Origin: Parvibaculum indicum | Lineage (GTDB): Bacteria > Pseudomonadota > Alphaproteobacteria > Parvibaculales > Parvibaculaceae | DNA: 64,000 nucleotides | Assembly: GCF_011762095.1 (NCBI RefSeq) | Contig: NZ_JAASQO010000008.1 | Span: 145,216 to 209,215, forward strand | Reading direction: 5' to 3' | The notes under the pieces: generated by a model | The model's input: the letters and a program-made list of their open reading frames with translations, nothing else | Database searches by the model: none | Told to the model about the DNA's origin: nothing | Position numbers and translations under genes: made by a program | Part shown: positions 7,236 through 15,826 of the stretch, piece by piece | Position numbering within the stretch: position 1 is the first letter of the stretch | Layout of the letters: each line of letters opens with the position of its first letter

Positions 7236-9725
7236 TCACTCCGGCGTATCTTCATCTTTTCGCGCCGTTCGCCGGAACGGGTTTTCCTGCGTTCCGGCGG
7301 GCGGGGCCTCATCGTCTCGGTAGCGCATATTGAGGTCGCGCTTCAACTCGAAGATCAGCCCTTCGACATGGGGCAGATGCGGCTTTTCGGCTTCCAGCAC
7401 GGCCCGCAACAGACGCGCCTTCAGCTGCGTCAGGTCGAGCCCGGCCTCTTTCACCGCATTGGGCGCGGCACTTGCCACGATGTCGACCAGCCTCTCGACG
7501 GAGTGAAGCCGTCCCCACAGATAGTCGTTCTCACGCGCTTTACGGCTGAAAAAGGCGGCGAAATATCCAAGCTCCCGTCCCATCAGCGTGGCCTGCGCGC
7601 CGCCCTGCCGAAGCGCGGTCGCGTCCTCCGGGCTGATGCGGTCCACCAGGATCGTGTCCACATCGTCGAGATTCTGCCATTTGTTGAGGGGCAGGGTCAG
7701 GACGTCGAAAAAGGCGAAGCCCACATAGGCTTCGATGAGTTCGTGGCGGCAGGCAGGGTCCAGACGTGCCGCATTCTCTGCAAAGACCGCATCCGCATCG
7801 GTATCGATCTCGATCAGCTTGAGCGCCGGACCGAGCCTTGTCATCAGCGTTTCGATTTCATGCGTCTCGGCGATGCCGTCATCGTAGATCGCGCGGCAGA
7901 TGCGTTGCAGCTCCGGCATCCGCATGCGGGAGGCGGCGATGGATTGGTATTCTTCCAGGCAGCCATAAAGCGCCGTCTTGAACTCGTCGAGGGCTTCGAT
8001 GCCTGCTCCGTCGCTCTCGCTGTGCCTCTCGTAAAGTTCGTTCAGCCGGCGGATCACGAAGCGCAAGCGGCGAATGCGGAAATTGATGTCGAAATCGCGC
8101 AGGAAGCGTACCCAGGCATCGCGTTTGGAGGGGGCGCTGTTCTCGCCGGGAATGGCCGTCCACTCGACGGGGAAGATTTCCTCGTTGCCGGCCCATTGCT
8201 CCACCGTGCGCGCCAGCGCCAGTCTTTCATTGGGGTGGTGCACCGCGCCGCTCATCTCCGCCACGGCATCGGTGATCTGGTCGAGAACGGACGCCACTTT
8301 CAACTGGATATAGCCGTCATAGGAATATCCGGCCTCCACCGCCGCGGCGACATTCGCGCGTTCGCGCATCTCTACCAGTTGATCCTTGGTCAGCCCTTCC
8401 GCGTCGGTCGCGCCGCCGAAAAGCGCTTTGACGCGGCGGGTCACATGGGGCCGCGCGGCGGCAACGATCTGGCGGTAGCGGCGTACCCGTTCGGAGAGTT
8501 CGTGCAGCGAGGCCAGTTCGTCGCGCACGGGCTGGTTGCGCGGAATATCCGATGCCGCGCCGATGATCGACTGGAAGAAGCCGGGCGGCGCCCCGGCGCG
8601 TTCCACATTGCCGCCTTTGGGATCGGGGTCGATATAGACCATGCGCCGGTCCACCTCGCGATAGGCGGGCCGACCGCGCACCGACGAGATTGCCTCCGCG
8701 AAGGGTTTGTTGTTGAGAACGCTGCCATCGATGAAGGAAGCGCTTACCGGATCGACGCCCGCTGCGACCAGCGGCCGGAAATTGCTCTGGATAAATGCGT
8801 CGCGGGCGGGCCATTGCTGCTCGCGCTCGACCATCAGCTCGTCGATTTCGACGATGCGCGCCGGCGGGAAAGCGCCGGGGAAGCACGAGGTCGCCCGCGC
8901 GCCGAAAATCAGGCCGGGCACATGGGCCATGTCGAAATCGCTGCGGATGCCGCCGGTCGGGTAGTGGATATAGGAATATTTGAGCGCGTGGCGATGTTCC
9001 CGCTCCTTGATCGACACCGGGTCGTGCAGCGGGATGTATTGGCTGTAGCCATGAAAGTCGGTAACGGAAACGATGAGATCGAGCCGGTGACCGGTGGGGA
9101 TAAGCGAGGCCTCCGGCGACGACGGCTCTCCCATCGCCTCACAGGCATCCAGCAGCATGCCGGTGAGCAGCTTTCCGGAGAAAGGCGGCTCGAACCAGCG
9201 CGAGCGGGTGAAGAGCTGCAGCTTCTCCCGCATCTCGAACTCGGGGGCGTACCGGGTCAGCCATTTATCCGTGAAGCGCCAGAAGAAGGGCTTCATGAAG
9301 AGCTTGCTCCAGGGCCCCGCCATATGCTCTTCGTCCATCAGCGCGGTGATGTCGGCCATCTCCAGCCACATCTTGCGATGGCTGTCCATTGGCAGGTCAT
9401 GCGCGATGGCACGCGCCAGCAGGACGCCGTTGATGCCGCCCGCCGACGCCCCTGCGATCGTGTCGACGAAGACGCGCAGGTCGAGCGACTGGCCGATGGC
9501 CTGCAGCAATTCGAAATAGAGCGGTTCGGTATCGGTCTCGCGCGTCTTGTCGGTGTTGAGGTCTTCATAGCTCACAGCCTGGCGTCTGGCGTGATCCGGC
9601 TCGCTGTGGAACATCGCAGAGGCGCGCAGCAGCTTCTGCACCTCCTTCGTGACGCCGTGCATGTAGACCGCCAGCGATACGCCGCCATAACAGACCAGCG
9701 CCAGCCTGAGTTCTTTTTCCTTCAT
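7236..9725 (-). CDS. Large patatin-like phospholipase (DUF3376 type)
   Basis: Patatin-family acyl hydrolase of 829 aa. The nucleophile motif is GASAGG with S94, the oxyanion region is CYGGVSLAVYMHGV near the N terminus, and the catalytic Asp is in FIDGSVLNNKPF (D333), giving a Ser94/Asp333 dyad. The long C-terminal half, including the segment FRIRRLRFVIRRLNELYE, matches the architecture of large patatin-related proteins carrying a DUF3376-like extension. No signal peptide is visible, so it is probably cytoplasmic or peripheral to the inner membrane. Lipid substrate is unknown. It is monocistronic, divergent from the TauE/SafE gene. Confidence 0.88.
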   Translation of the reverse strand: MKEKELRLALVCYGGVSLAVYMHGVTKEVQKLLRASAMFHSEPDHARRQAVSYEDLNTDKTRETDTEPLYFELLQAIGQSLDLRVFVDTIAGASAGGINGVLLARAIAHDLPMDSHRKMWLEMADITALMDEEHMAGPWSKLFMKPFFWRFTDKWLTRYAPEFEMREKLQLFTRSRWFEPPFSGKLLTGMLLDACEAMGEPSSPEASLIPTGHRLDLIVSVTDFHGYSQYIPLHDPVSIKEREHRHALKYSYIHYPTGGIRSDFDMAHVPGLIFGARATSCFPGAFPPARIVEIDELMVEREQQWPARDAFIQSNFRPLVAAGVDPVSASFIDGSVLNNKPFAEAISSVRGRPAYREVDRRMVYIDPDPKGGNVERAGAPPGFFQSIIGAASDIPRNQPVRDELASLHELSERVRRYRQIVAAARPHVTRRVKALFGGATDAEGLTKDQLVEMRERANVAAAVEAGYSYDGYIQLKVASVLDQITDAVAEMSGAVHHPNERLALARTVEQWAGNEEIFPVEWTAIPGENSAPSKRDAWVRFLRDFDINFRIRRLRFVIRRLNELYERHSESDGAGIEALDEFKTALYGCLEEYQSIAASRMRMPELQRICRAIYDDGIAETHEIETLMTRLGPALKLIEIDTDADAVFAENAARLDPACRHELIEAYVGFAFFDVLTLPLNKWQNLDDVDTILVDRISPEDATALRQGGAQATLMGRELGYFAAFFSRKARENDYLWGRLHSVERLVDIVASAAPNAVKEAGLDLTQLKARLLRAVLEAEKPHLPHVEGLIFELKRDLNMRYRDDEAPPAGTQENPFRRTARKDEDTPE

Positions 9726-9823
9726 GGCTCCGAGTCGCCCCTTTTCGCGCCGATTTGCGGCCCACTCTAATCGTCACCGGCCCGAGAACCAAAAGCTGAG
9801 CTGAGGCGAGGGGGGCACCTGCC

Positions 9824-9851
9824 TTGAATAAACATTAGAATATACTAATAT
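9824..9851 (+). promoter_or_regulatory. Promoter with overlapping ATTAG-N6-CTAAT operator
   Basis: A sigma70-like promoter reads TTGAAT (9824-9829), a 16-nt spacer, then TAATAT (9846-9851). A perfect dyad ATTAG (9834-9838), AATATA, CTAAT (9845-9849) lies inside the spacer and over the -10 box, an ideal place for a repressor. AT-rich dyads of this size are typical for ArsR-family regulators, including the BigR/SqrR sulfur sensors often linked to TauE/SafE exporters. No regulator gene is adjacent, so the binding protein is inferred only. Confidence 0.55.
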
Positions 9852-9886
9852 GTAGGGGTGAATTACTCTCGGGCAGGCACTTGGCG

Positions 9887-10681
9887 ATGGAACTTCTCAC
9901 CCCGGACATACTGGCCGTCTTTTCCGGTGCCCTGATCGGCCTCACGCTGGGGTTGATCGGCGGGGGCGGGTCCATTCTTGCCGTGCCGCTTCTTGTCTAT
10001 GTGGTCGGTATCGGCTCCACCCATCTGGCCATCGGCACCAGCGCTTTCGCCGTCGCGGTCAATGCCGCCTTCGGTTTGGCCATGCATGCGCGGGCGCACA
10101 CCGTCAAATGGCCTTGCGCGAGCGTTTTCGCCGGGGCGGGCATCGCAGGCGCGGCGCTGGGCGCCTGGGCGGGCAAGATGGTCGATGGCGACATGCTGCT
10201 CGCCTTGTTCGGCCTGTTGATGACCGGCATCGGCGCGTCGATGTTCCTGCGTAAATCCGACGGCGGAAATCCCGATGTGCATCTCGATCGCGGTTCGGCC
10301 CCTCAACTCCTGCCGCCACTCGCGGGCGCGGGACTGGGCGTGGGTGCGCTTTCCGGCTTTTTCGGCATTGGCGGCGGCTTTCTCATCGTGCCGGGCCTTA
10401 TCACGGTCACGGCCATGCCGATCCTGAATGCGGTGGGCTCCTCGCTCGTCTCGGTGACGGTGTTCGGTCTCACCACCTCCACCAGCTATGCGCTCTCCGG
10501 TCTCGTCGATTGGCGCATTGCCGCCTTCCTCATCGGCGGCGGGGCGGTGGGCGCTTTTCTGGGCCAGCGCCTCGCCGCGCGGCTCTCCGGCGAGAAACAG
10601 CTTCTGTCGAAGATCTTCGCCGTCTTCGTGATCGCGGTCGGCCTCTATGTCATTGCGCAGGGGGTGGCGACCCTTCTCTGA
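9887..10681 (+). CDS. TauE/SafE family anion exporter
   Basis: Integral membrane protein of 264 aa with about eight hydrophobic helices and two internally similar halves, each with a glycine-rich turn: GLIGGGGSILAVPLL near the start and GFFGIGGGFLIVPGL after the central loop. This is the TauE/SafE pattern for sulfite, sulfoacetate or related anion export. ATG 9887 is preferred to TTG 9881 because the GGCAGG-like ribosome site is then better spaced. A sulfatase gene follows on the same strand, so a sulfur-anion substrate is plausible but not shown. Confidence 0.88.
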   Translation: MELLTPDILAVFSGALIGLTLGLIGGGGSILAVPLLVYVVGIGSTHLAIGTSAFAVAVNAAFGLAMHARAHTVKWPCASVFAGAGIAGAALGAWAGKMVDGDMLLALFGLLMTGIGASMFLRKSDGGNPDVHLDRGSAPQLLPPLAGAGLGVGALSGFFGIGGGFLIVPGLITVTAMPILNAVGSSLVSVTVFGLTTSTSYALSGLVDWRIAAFLIGGGAVGAFLGQRLAARLSGEKQLLSKIFAVFVIAVGLYVIAQGVATLL

Positions 10682-10831
10682 TACAGCGGGAAAGGCGCTG
10701 AAATGCCGCCTTCCCCGTATACCAACCGCGCGGCGCGGCCTGAAATTAATGACTTCCATTGACTCTGACTTACGGCGCTGACACTTATGTTGGCAATACC
10801 GGCGCCGGAGAGCTGCATCGGGGAGGAGTTA

Positions 10832-12649
10832 ATGGTTAACATTAAGTCGTGGCCGACTTTGACGGCGCATATGCATCGTCTTGCGCTCGCGCTTTTTCTG
10901 GCCGGGTTCGTTCATGGCCTACCGGCATCCGCCGACACCGGTCCGGGCAAGCCCAATATCGTCGTTCTGCTGGTCGACGATGCCGCGCTGATGGATTTCG
11001 GCGTCTATGGCGGCGAAGCGCGCACGCCGAATATCGATGCGCTGGCCGGTCGCGGGGCCTTGTTCACCCAATACCGCTCGTCGCCCCTTTGCGCGCCCTC
11101 GCGCGCCATGCTGCTCACCGGCATGGACAATCACCGCAACGGCGTCGCGACCATTCCCGAGGTCATTCCGCCCGAGCAGGAGGGGAAGCCGGGTTACACG
11201 CTCTCGCTGGAACCGGGCGTGGCGACGCTGGCGGACTATCTGAAGGAAGCCGGCTATCGGACCTATATGACAGGCAAATGGCATCTGGGCAGCGCCGAGG
11301 GCGACCTGCCGGTATCGCACGGCTTCGACCGTTCCTTCGCGCTGGATGCCTCGGGGGCGGACAATTGGGAAGACAAATCCTACATGCCTTTCTATGCGGA
11401 AGCGCCCTGGTATGAAGACGGCCAGCCCGCGGCTCTCCCCGAGGATTTCTATTCTTCGGAATTCATCGTCGACAAGGCGATCGTGTATATCGACGAGGGC
11501 GACAGCGACGCGCCTTTCTTTGCCTATGTCGCCTTTCAGGCGATCCACATCCCCGTTCAGGCCCCGGCGGACTTCACCGACAATTACGACGGCGTCTATG
11601 ACGAGGGCTGGGAAGCCCTGCGCGAAGCGCGTCACGAAAAGGCCGTCGCGGAAGGTCTCGTGCCGAAGGATGCGAAGCTCGCGCCCATGCCGAAAGGTTC
11701 GCGCGCCTGGAGCGCACTGAACGAGGACGAGCAGAAACTCTATGCCGCGCGCATGCAGGTCAATGCCGGCATGCTTGAGGCGATGGACTTCCATGTCGGT
11801 CGCCTGATCGAACATCTGGAGATGAAGGGGCTCTACGAGAACACGATCTTCGTCGTGACCTCGGACAATGGCCCCGAACCCAGCCGTGGCGACGACAACT
11901 GGCAGCTTGCGCTCTGGATGAAGTTCAACGGTTATCACACCGGCATGAAGAATATCGGTGAGAAGGGAAGCTGGGGCTTTATCGGGCCGGAATGGGCCAA
12001 TGCTGCGGCGTCGCCGAGCGATCTGTTCAAATTCTACGCGGCCAGTGGCGGCGTGCGCGTACCCTTCGTGATGGCGGGGCCCGGTATTCCGCATGAGCGT
12101 GTGCAGTCCTTCGCGATGGTGACTGATGTCGCGCCGACCCTTCTGGAACTCGTAGGCATAGCGCCGGATGCGACGGGAAGACGGCCCATGACGGGACGCA
12201 GCCTCGTGCCGGTGCTCAAAGGCGATGCGCCGCACACCTACGGGCCGGACGATCCGGCGGGGATCGAAGTCTCCGGCAATACGGGCTTCTATCTCGACGG
12301 CTACAAGATCACCCGCAACCTGCCGCCCATGGGCGACGGCAAATGGCGTCTCTACGATATCGAGGCCGATCCCGGCGAGACGACGGATCTCTCGGCCGCA
12401 CAGCCCGGGATAAAGCAGAAGCTGCTGATGGCCTATGAAGCCTATGCTGAAGAGATGGGCATTCTGGAGATGCCGGAAGGCTATAGTTCGACGGAGCAGC
12501 TCAACATCAACACCCGCAAGAAAATCTTTGCGCAATATCCGTGGATTCCCGTTCTGCGCATTCTTGTGATCCTGTTGGTTCTTGCCGGAATCTTGTGGGG
12601 TATACGGATCGTCGTTTGGCGCCGCCGCGGGGGGAAGGCGGCCCGATGA
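10832..12649 (+). CDS. Sulfatase, secreted and C-terminally membrane-anchored
   Basis: Type I sulfatase of 605 aa. A signal peptide spans about 1-34, then PNIVVLLVDDAALMDFG supplies metal-binding Asp residues (D49, D50). The signature SSPLCAPSRAMLLTG places C87 for conversion to formylglycine. The C terminus carries a clear transmembrane helix (about 567-590) followed by RRRGGKAAR, so the enzyme should be tethered to the inner membrane and face the periplasm. ATG 10832 is preceded by GGGAGGAG, better than the longer frame. The formylglycine-generating enzyme is not in this window. Substrate is unknown; the arylsulfatase branch is likely. Confidence 0.9.
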   Translation: MVNIKSWPTLTAHMHRLALALFLAGFVHGLPASADTGPGKPNIVVLLVDDAALMDFGVYGGEARTPNIDALAGRGALFTQYRSSPLCAPSRAMLLTGMDNHRNGVATIPEVIPPEQEGKPGYTLSLEPGVATLADYLKEAGYRTYMTGKWHLGSAEGDLPVSHGFDRSFALDASGADNWEDKSYMPFYAEAPWYEDGQPAALPEDFYSSEFIVDKAIVYIDEGDSDAPFFAYVAFQAIHIPVQAPADFTDNYDGVYDEGWEALREARHEKAVAEGLVPKDAKLAPMPKGSRAWSALNEDEQKLYAARMQVNAGMLEAMDFHVGRLIEHLEMKGLYENTIFVVTSDNGPEPSRGDDNWQLALWMKFNGYHTGMKNIGEKGSWGFIGPEWANAAASPSDLFKFYAASGGVRVPFVMAGPGIPHERVQSFAMVTDVAPTLLELVGIAPDATGRRPMTGRSLVPVLKGDAPHTYGPDDPAGIEVSGNTGFYLDGYKITRNLPPMGDGKWRLYDIEADPGETTDLSAAQPGIKQKLLMAYEAYAEEMGILEMPEGYSSTEQLNINTRKKIFAQYPWIPVLRILVILLVLAGILWGIRIVVWRRRGGKAAR

Positions 12650-12812
12650 AGGAGGGCGGCCTCAAGGTTTCCCGTTTCACGGGCAAGCTCGATTAACTCG
12701 AATCCCTTCCGGTCATTCCTCGCTCCCCGTCTTCAAGGAGATCGGGGGCCGGGACGGAGCCGCAAGATCATTCGCCGAAGCGTTGTCAGGCGCGGCGGAA
12801 GCGGGCAGTCTG

Positions 12813-12828
12813 TCCCCGAAATTGGGGA
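12813..12828 (+). promoter_or_regulatory. Hairpin sequestering the FkbM gene ribosome site
   Basis: TCCCC (12813-12817) and GGGGA (12824-12828) form a 5-bp stem around a 6-nt loop. The 3' arm is the likely Shine-Dalgarno sequence, six bases before the ATG at 12835. Such pairing would lower translation unless opened. The stem is short, so chance pairing in GC-rich DNA is quite possible. Confidence 0.3.
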
Positions 12829-12834
12829 ATCTGT

Positions 12835-13548
12835 ATGTCGTTACACAAGAAGCTTGCCTGGGCGCTGGGCTATGAGCTGCGCCGTATCCGCAAGGGCAAT
12901 ACCCATGCGGCCCTGACCGAACGCCTGATCCGGGATTGCCGGCCGGACGTGATTCTCGATGTCGGGGCCAATACCGGGCAATTCGGGCAAGCCACGCTAA
13001 AGCTCCGGCGGGACGCCCGTCTGGTGTCCTTCGAGCCGCTTTCGCAGGCGCATGCGGAGCTGGCGGAAAAGGCAAAAGCCTATCCGCACTGGGCGGTTGC
13101 CCCGCGTATGGCGATCGGCGCGGAAGAGGGCGAGGCGGAGATCAATATTTCCGAGTTCTCCCAGTCTTCGTCGATCATGGCCAATACCGGCCGCAATCTT
13201 TCCGCCTTTCCCATGGTGCGCAGCACCGGCACGGAAAAGGTCGCCGTGCACCGGCTGGACAATGTCGCCGGCGACTATGTGCGGCCCGGAGAGCGGATTT
13301 ACCTGAAGTCCGACACGCAAGGATATGAGAAGAAGGTGCTGGAAGGCGCGACCGGTATCTGGGACAGCATCGTCGGCCTCCAGATGGAGCTTCAGACAGT
13401 GGAGCTTTACGAAGGCTCGCCGCTGATGGACGAGATGCTGGAGTATGCGCTCTCGAGAGGCCTGAGGCTTTACGGCCTCGCCAACGGCACCCGGGACGCG
13501 CAGACGCGCGAAATGGTCGAGTTCGACGCCTATTTCATCAGGGTATGA
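12835..13548 (+). CDS. FkbM family SAM-dependent methyltransferase
   Basis: Protein of 237 aa with the FkbM methyltransferase layout. The SAM-binding motif is ILDVGANTGQFG (about 40-51), followed by LVSFEPL, and the later motif IYLKSDTQGYEKKVLEGA (about 158-175). FkbM enzymes O-methylate sugars or small metabolites. No polysaccharide cluster surrounds it, so the acceptor cannot be stated. The gene ends just before the oppositely oriented tRNA-Val, whose transcript would enter it antisense. Confidence 0.85.
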   Translation: MSLHKKLAWALGYELRRIRKGNTHAALTERLIRDCRPDVILDVGANTGQFGQATLKLRRDARLVSFEPLSQAHAELAEKAKAYPHWAVAPRMAIGAEEGEAEINISEFSQSSSIMANTGRNLSAFPMVRSTGTEKVAVHRLDNVAGDYVRPGERIYLKSDTQGYEKKVLEGATGIWDSIVGLQMELQTVELYEGSPLMDEMLEYALSRGLRLYGLANGTRDAQTREMVEFDAYFIRV

Positions 13549-13556
13549 GAGAAAAA

Positions 13557-13632
13557 TGGTGGGCGGTACTGGATTCGAACCAGTGACCCCAGCGATGTGA
13601 ACACTGTGCTCTACCAACTGAGCTAACCGCCC
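13557..13632 (-). tRNA. tRNA-Val (CAC)
   Basis: On the minus strand a 76-nt cloverleaf folds with acceptor GGGCGGT/ACCGCCC, D arm GCTCAGTTGGTAGAGC, anticodon loop TTCACAT (anticodon CAC, codon GUG) and T arm containing GGTTCGAATCC. The 3' CCA is encoded (13557-13559). No sign of an integrase gene or duplicated 3' end was seen, so this copy does not appear to host an integrated element. Confidence 0.97.
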
Positions 13633-13645
13633 ACGCGGGTCGCGG

Positions 13646-13668
13646 GGGCTCCCCCGCGCCGGGAGCCC
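13646..13668 (-). promoter_or_regulatory. Leader hairpin ahead of tRNA-Val
   Basis: Perfect inverted repeat GGGCTCCC (13646-13653) and GGGAGCCC (13661-13668) with a 7-nt loop, in the 5' leader of the tRNA transcript, 14 nt before the mature end. It could guide 5' processing by RNase P or protect the leader. No role is demonstrated. Confidence 0.4.
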
Positions 13669-13670
13669 GT

Positions 13671-13699
13671 CTATAAGGCCTTGCGAGTCCCGAAGTCAA
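13671..13699 (-). promoter_or_regulatory. Sigma70-type promoter of tRNA-Val
   Basis: Reading on the minus strand, TTGACT (13699 to 13694) is followed by exactly 17 nt and TTATAG (13676 to 13671). Both hexamers are near consensus and the spacing is ideal. Transcription would start about 30-35 nt before the mature tRNA end. Confidence 0.65.
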
Positions 13700-13785
13700 G
13701 CCGTCATGGCCCGCTTTGCGGGGTGCGGACCCTTTCTCCCGCCCGCCCGACGTCCTATCCTTCTGCGAAAAAGGGAGGAGAAAGC

Positions 13786-15009
13786 ATGGCGGAAGAAACG
13801 GCGGCCCGGAAAGTGGGCGAGTTTGACGGTGGTTCGCCCCTGAAGACCATCGGCTTGCTGATACGGCTTGTCGGCCGGCACATCGCAAGGGCCATGAACC
13901 CGGATGCCTCGTTCCCCGTCGATGCCGGCCATTTCGAAACGGGTATGAAGGCCCTTCTTGCAAGCGTTGGGGATTCAGCGGGATTGAAGGACGCCCGTTT
14001 CATCGACGTTGGCGGGGACGCGGAATGGGTGTCGTCCGGCTTCGAGGTCGAGGAAGGCGAGGAGATCACCATCATCGGCGCCGGTGCGATTTGGGCGTCG
14101 AAACTGCTCGACCTGCGCTTCGGCCCGCGCGTGGGCGTCTGGATGCGTATCGGCGAGGACGGCCGCGTCTTCAAGGCGCCGTCCGAAGCCTCCACCGTTC
14201 GGGCTCCGGCCTCGGGGCCCCTCATGCTGGCTGCCAAACCTCCCGGCGAATGGGCCGACGAGCAGGGCCGCTTCGACCCGGAATATCCCCGAAACGTCGT
14301 CAAGGGTGCATTCCGCCTTTGCGTGATGAACTGGACCGACGGCGCGGCGCGCGGCCTCGAAGCGCTGGCGGAGGAAGCCGGCACGCGCGAGGGCGAAGCG
14401 CCGGTCCTTGTGCGCAAGGCCCGCGACCAGCAGCAGGCGCCCGCCGTCGCGCCCGAGGGCTGGCACTATCTATGGCGTCTGGGCGACGGCGAGATCTATC
14501 GCGAAAGCCGCGAGGGAGAGGTAAAGCGCATCTGCTGCGATACGCATGAGGATGTCGGCATCCTTCAATTCCCGGCCGATTTTCCGCTGACCGACAAGAC
14601 GCGCCTCAAATGGCGCTGGAAAGCGGATGCCTTGCCCAGCGATCTCGCCGAGGATGTGCAGCCGACCCATGACTACCTGTCGATTGCGGTGGAGTTCGAG
14701 AACGGGCAGGACCTGACCTATATGTGGTCGAGCCGTCTGCCCGAAGGAACCATTTTCCGCTGCCCGCTTCCCTGGTGGGACAAGCGGGAGACGCATTGGG
14801 TCGTCCGCTCCGACAAGTCCAAGCTCGGTCAATGGCTGGAGGAAGAGCAAAGCCTGCGTCCCGACTACGCAAAGGCGGTCGGCGAGCCGCCCGCGCGCAT
14901 CGTGCGGGTCTGGCTCATCGCCGTGAGCCTCTTCCAGCACGGCACCGGGCGGTGCGAGTTTGCCGACATCGAACTGACGGACGGCGAAAACACGCTGAAA
15001 ATCCTGTAG
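13786..15009 (+). CDS. DUF3047 protein with N-terminal LecA-like domain
   Basis: Protein of 407 aa with two apparent domains. The C-terminal part (about 220-407) has the DUF3047 pattern LKWRWKAD, HDYLSIAVEFENG, LTYMWSS, CPLPWWDKRETHWVVR and VWLIAVSLFQHG. The N-terminal part (about 70-185) reads GFEVEEGEEITIIGAGAIW ... RFGPRVGVWMRIGEDG ... and resembles the beta-sandwich of PA-IL/LecA lectin-type domains, although the galactose/calcium ligands were not clearly located. No signal peptide is visible. ATG 13786 follows GGGAGGAG and is preferred to an upstream start inside the tRNA promoter region. Function is unknown; sugar or envelope binding is a guess. Confidence 0.72.
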   Translation: MAEETAARKVGEFDGGSPLKTIGLLIRLVGRHIARAMNPDASFPVDAGHFETGMKALLASVGDSAGLKDARFIDVGGDAEWVSSGFEVEEGEEITIIGAGAIWASKLLDLRFGPRVGVWMRIGEDGRVFKAPSEASTVRAPASGPLMLAAKPPGEWADEQGRFDPEYPRNVVKGAFRLCVMNWTDGAARGLEALAEEAGTREGEAPVLVRKARDQQQAPAVAPEGWHYLWRLGDGEIYRESREGEVKRICCDTHEDVGILQFPADFPLTDKTRLKWRWKADALPSDLAEDVQPTHDYLSIAVEFENGQDLTYMWSSRLPEGTIFRCPLPWWDKRETHWVVRSDKSKLGQWLEEEQSLRPDYAKAVGEPPARIVRVWLIAVSLFQHGTGRCEFADIELTDGENTLKIL

Positions 15010-15019
15010 GCGGGAGCCC

Positions 15020-15706
15020 CTAGCGCGAGAAATGGCGCGGCAGCAATGCCTCCAGCGCCTTGGGGAATTCGTCGAAATGGCTGATGAGATAGTCGGCGCC
15101 CAGTTCATCGAGCGATACGCGGCGATAGCCGAAATCTACACAGATGCATGGAATTTCTGCATTCCTCGCCGCCGCCGTGTCCGTTTCGCTGTCTCCCACC
15201 ATGACGGCGTGAATTGGCTCGATTTCCAGCTGTTTCAGCGCCACGAACAGATGCTCGGGGTCGGGCTTTTTCACTGGCAGCGTGTCGCCGCCGATCACGA
15301 CGGGAAAGAAGCGGTCGATGTCGAGCACCCGCAGCAACTCGCGCGACAGATGCTCAACCTTGTTGGTGCAGACGGCAAGGCCGGCGCCCTGCGCATGGAG
15401 TTCTTCCAGCAGCTCCCGCACACCGGGCCAGAGCTGCGTGTGGTCGGCGATATGGTCCGCGTAATAGTCGAGAAATTCCTCGAAAAGCTGGTCCAGCAGG
15501 GCATCGGAGGCCGGCTCGCCGGTCTCGCGAAAGCCGCGATCCATAAGGAGCCTTGCGCCGCCGCCCACCAGATGGCGCACCCGCGTATCGGGTATCCGCT
15601 CGCGGCCATGGCGCGCCAGTACCACATTCATTGTTTCGCATAAGTCGGCGGCGGTATCGGCCAGCGTACCGTCAAGATCGAAAAGCAGGGCAGGGCGTTC
15701 GGGCAT
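15020..15706 (-). CDS. gph: Phosphoglycolate phosphatase, HAD superfamily
   Basis: HAD phosphatase of 228 aa. Motif I is LLFDLDGTLADT (D10 nucleophile, D12), motif II lies in AVCTNK, motif III is the Lys in KKPDPEHL, and motif IV is VGDSETD. This arrangement and length fit Gph, which hydrolyses 2-phosphoglycolate formed in DNA repair or oxygenase reactions. I place the start at MPERPALLF (15706), dropping 26 residues of the longest frame that lack homology and precede a GAGAGA ribosome site. It diverges from the GNAT gene. Confidence 0.86.
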   Translation of the reverse strand: MPERPALLFDLDGTLADTAADLCETMNVVLARHGRERIPDTRVRHLVGGGARLLMDRGFRETGEPASDALLDQLFEEFLDYYADHIADHTQLWPGVRELLEELHAQGAGLAVCTNKVEHLSRELLRVLDIDRFFPVVIGGDTLPVKKPDPEHLFVALKQLEIEPIHAVMVGDSETDTAAARNAEIPCICVDFGYRRVSLDELGADYLISHFDEFPKALEALLPRHFSR

Positions 15707-15826
15707 CTTGTCTCTCGAATTTTGCGTGCCGCTCTGTCGCACGGGAAGGCCCTTCGGGCAAGCTGCCCGGGAAGGAAGGTGCATTTTTTCCTTCCCTTGG
15801 GCGCGCCGGGCGGCGACACTTTACCC

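Noticed and set aside
7368..9770. Plus-strand frame of 800 codons opposite the patatin gene
   Set aside because: Same shadow pattern; the patatin catalytic dyad is on the minus strand.
10829..10845. TTAATGGTTAACATTAA at the sulfatase start as a CtrA site
   Set aside because: Half sites are 3 and 9 nt apart, not 7, and it covers the start codon.
13557..13632. tRNA-Val as an integration site
   Set aside because: No integrase gene and no second copy of the tRNA 3' end was noticed in the window.
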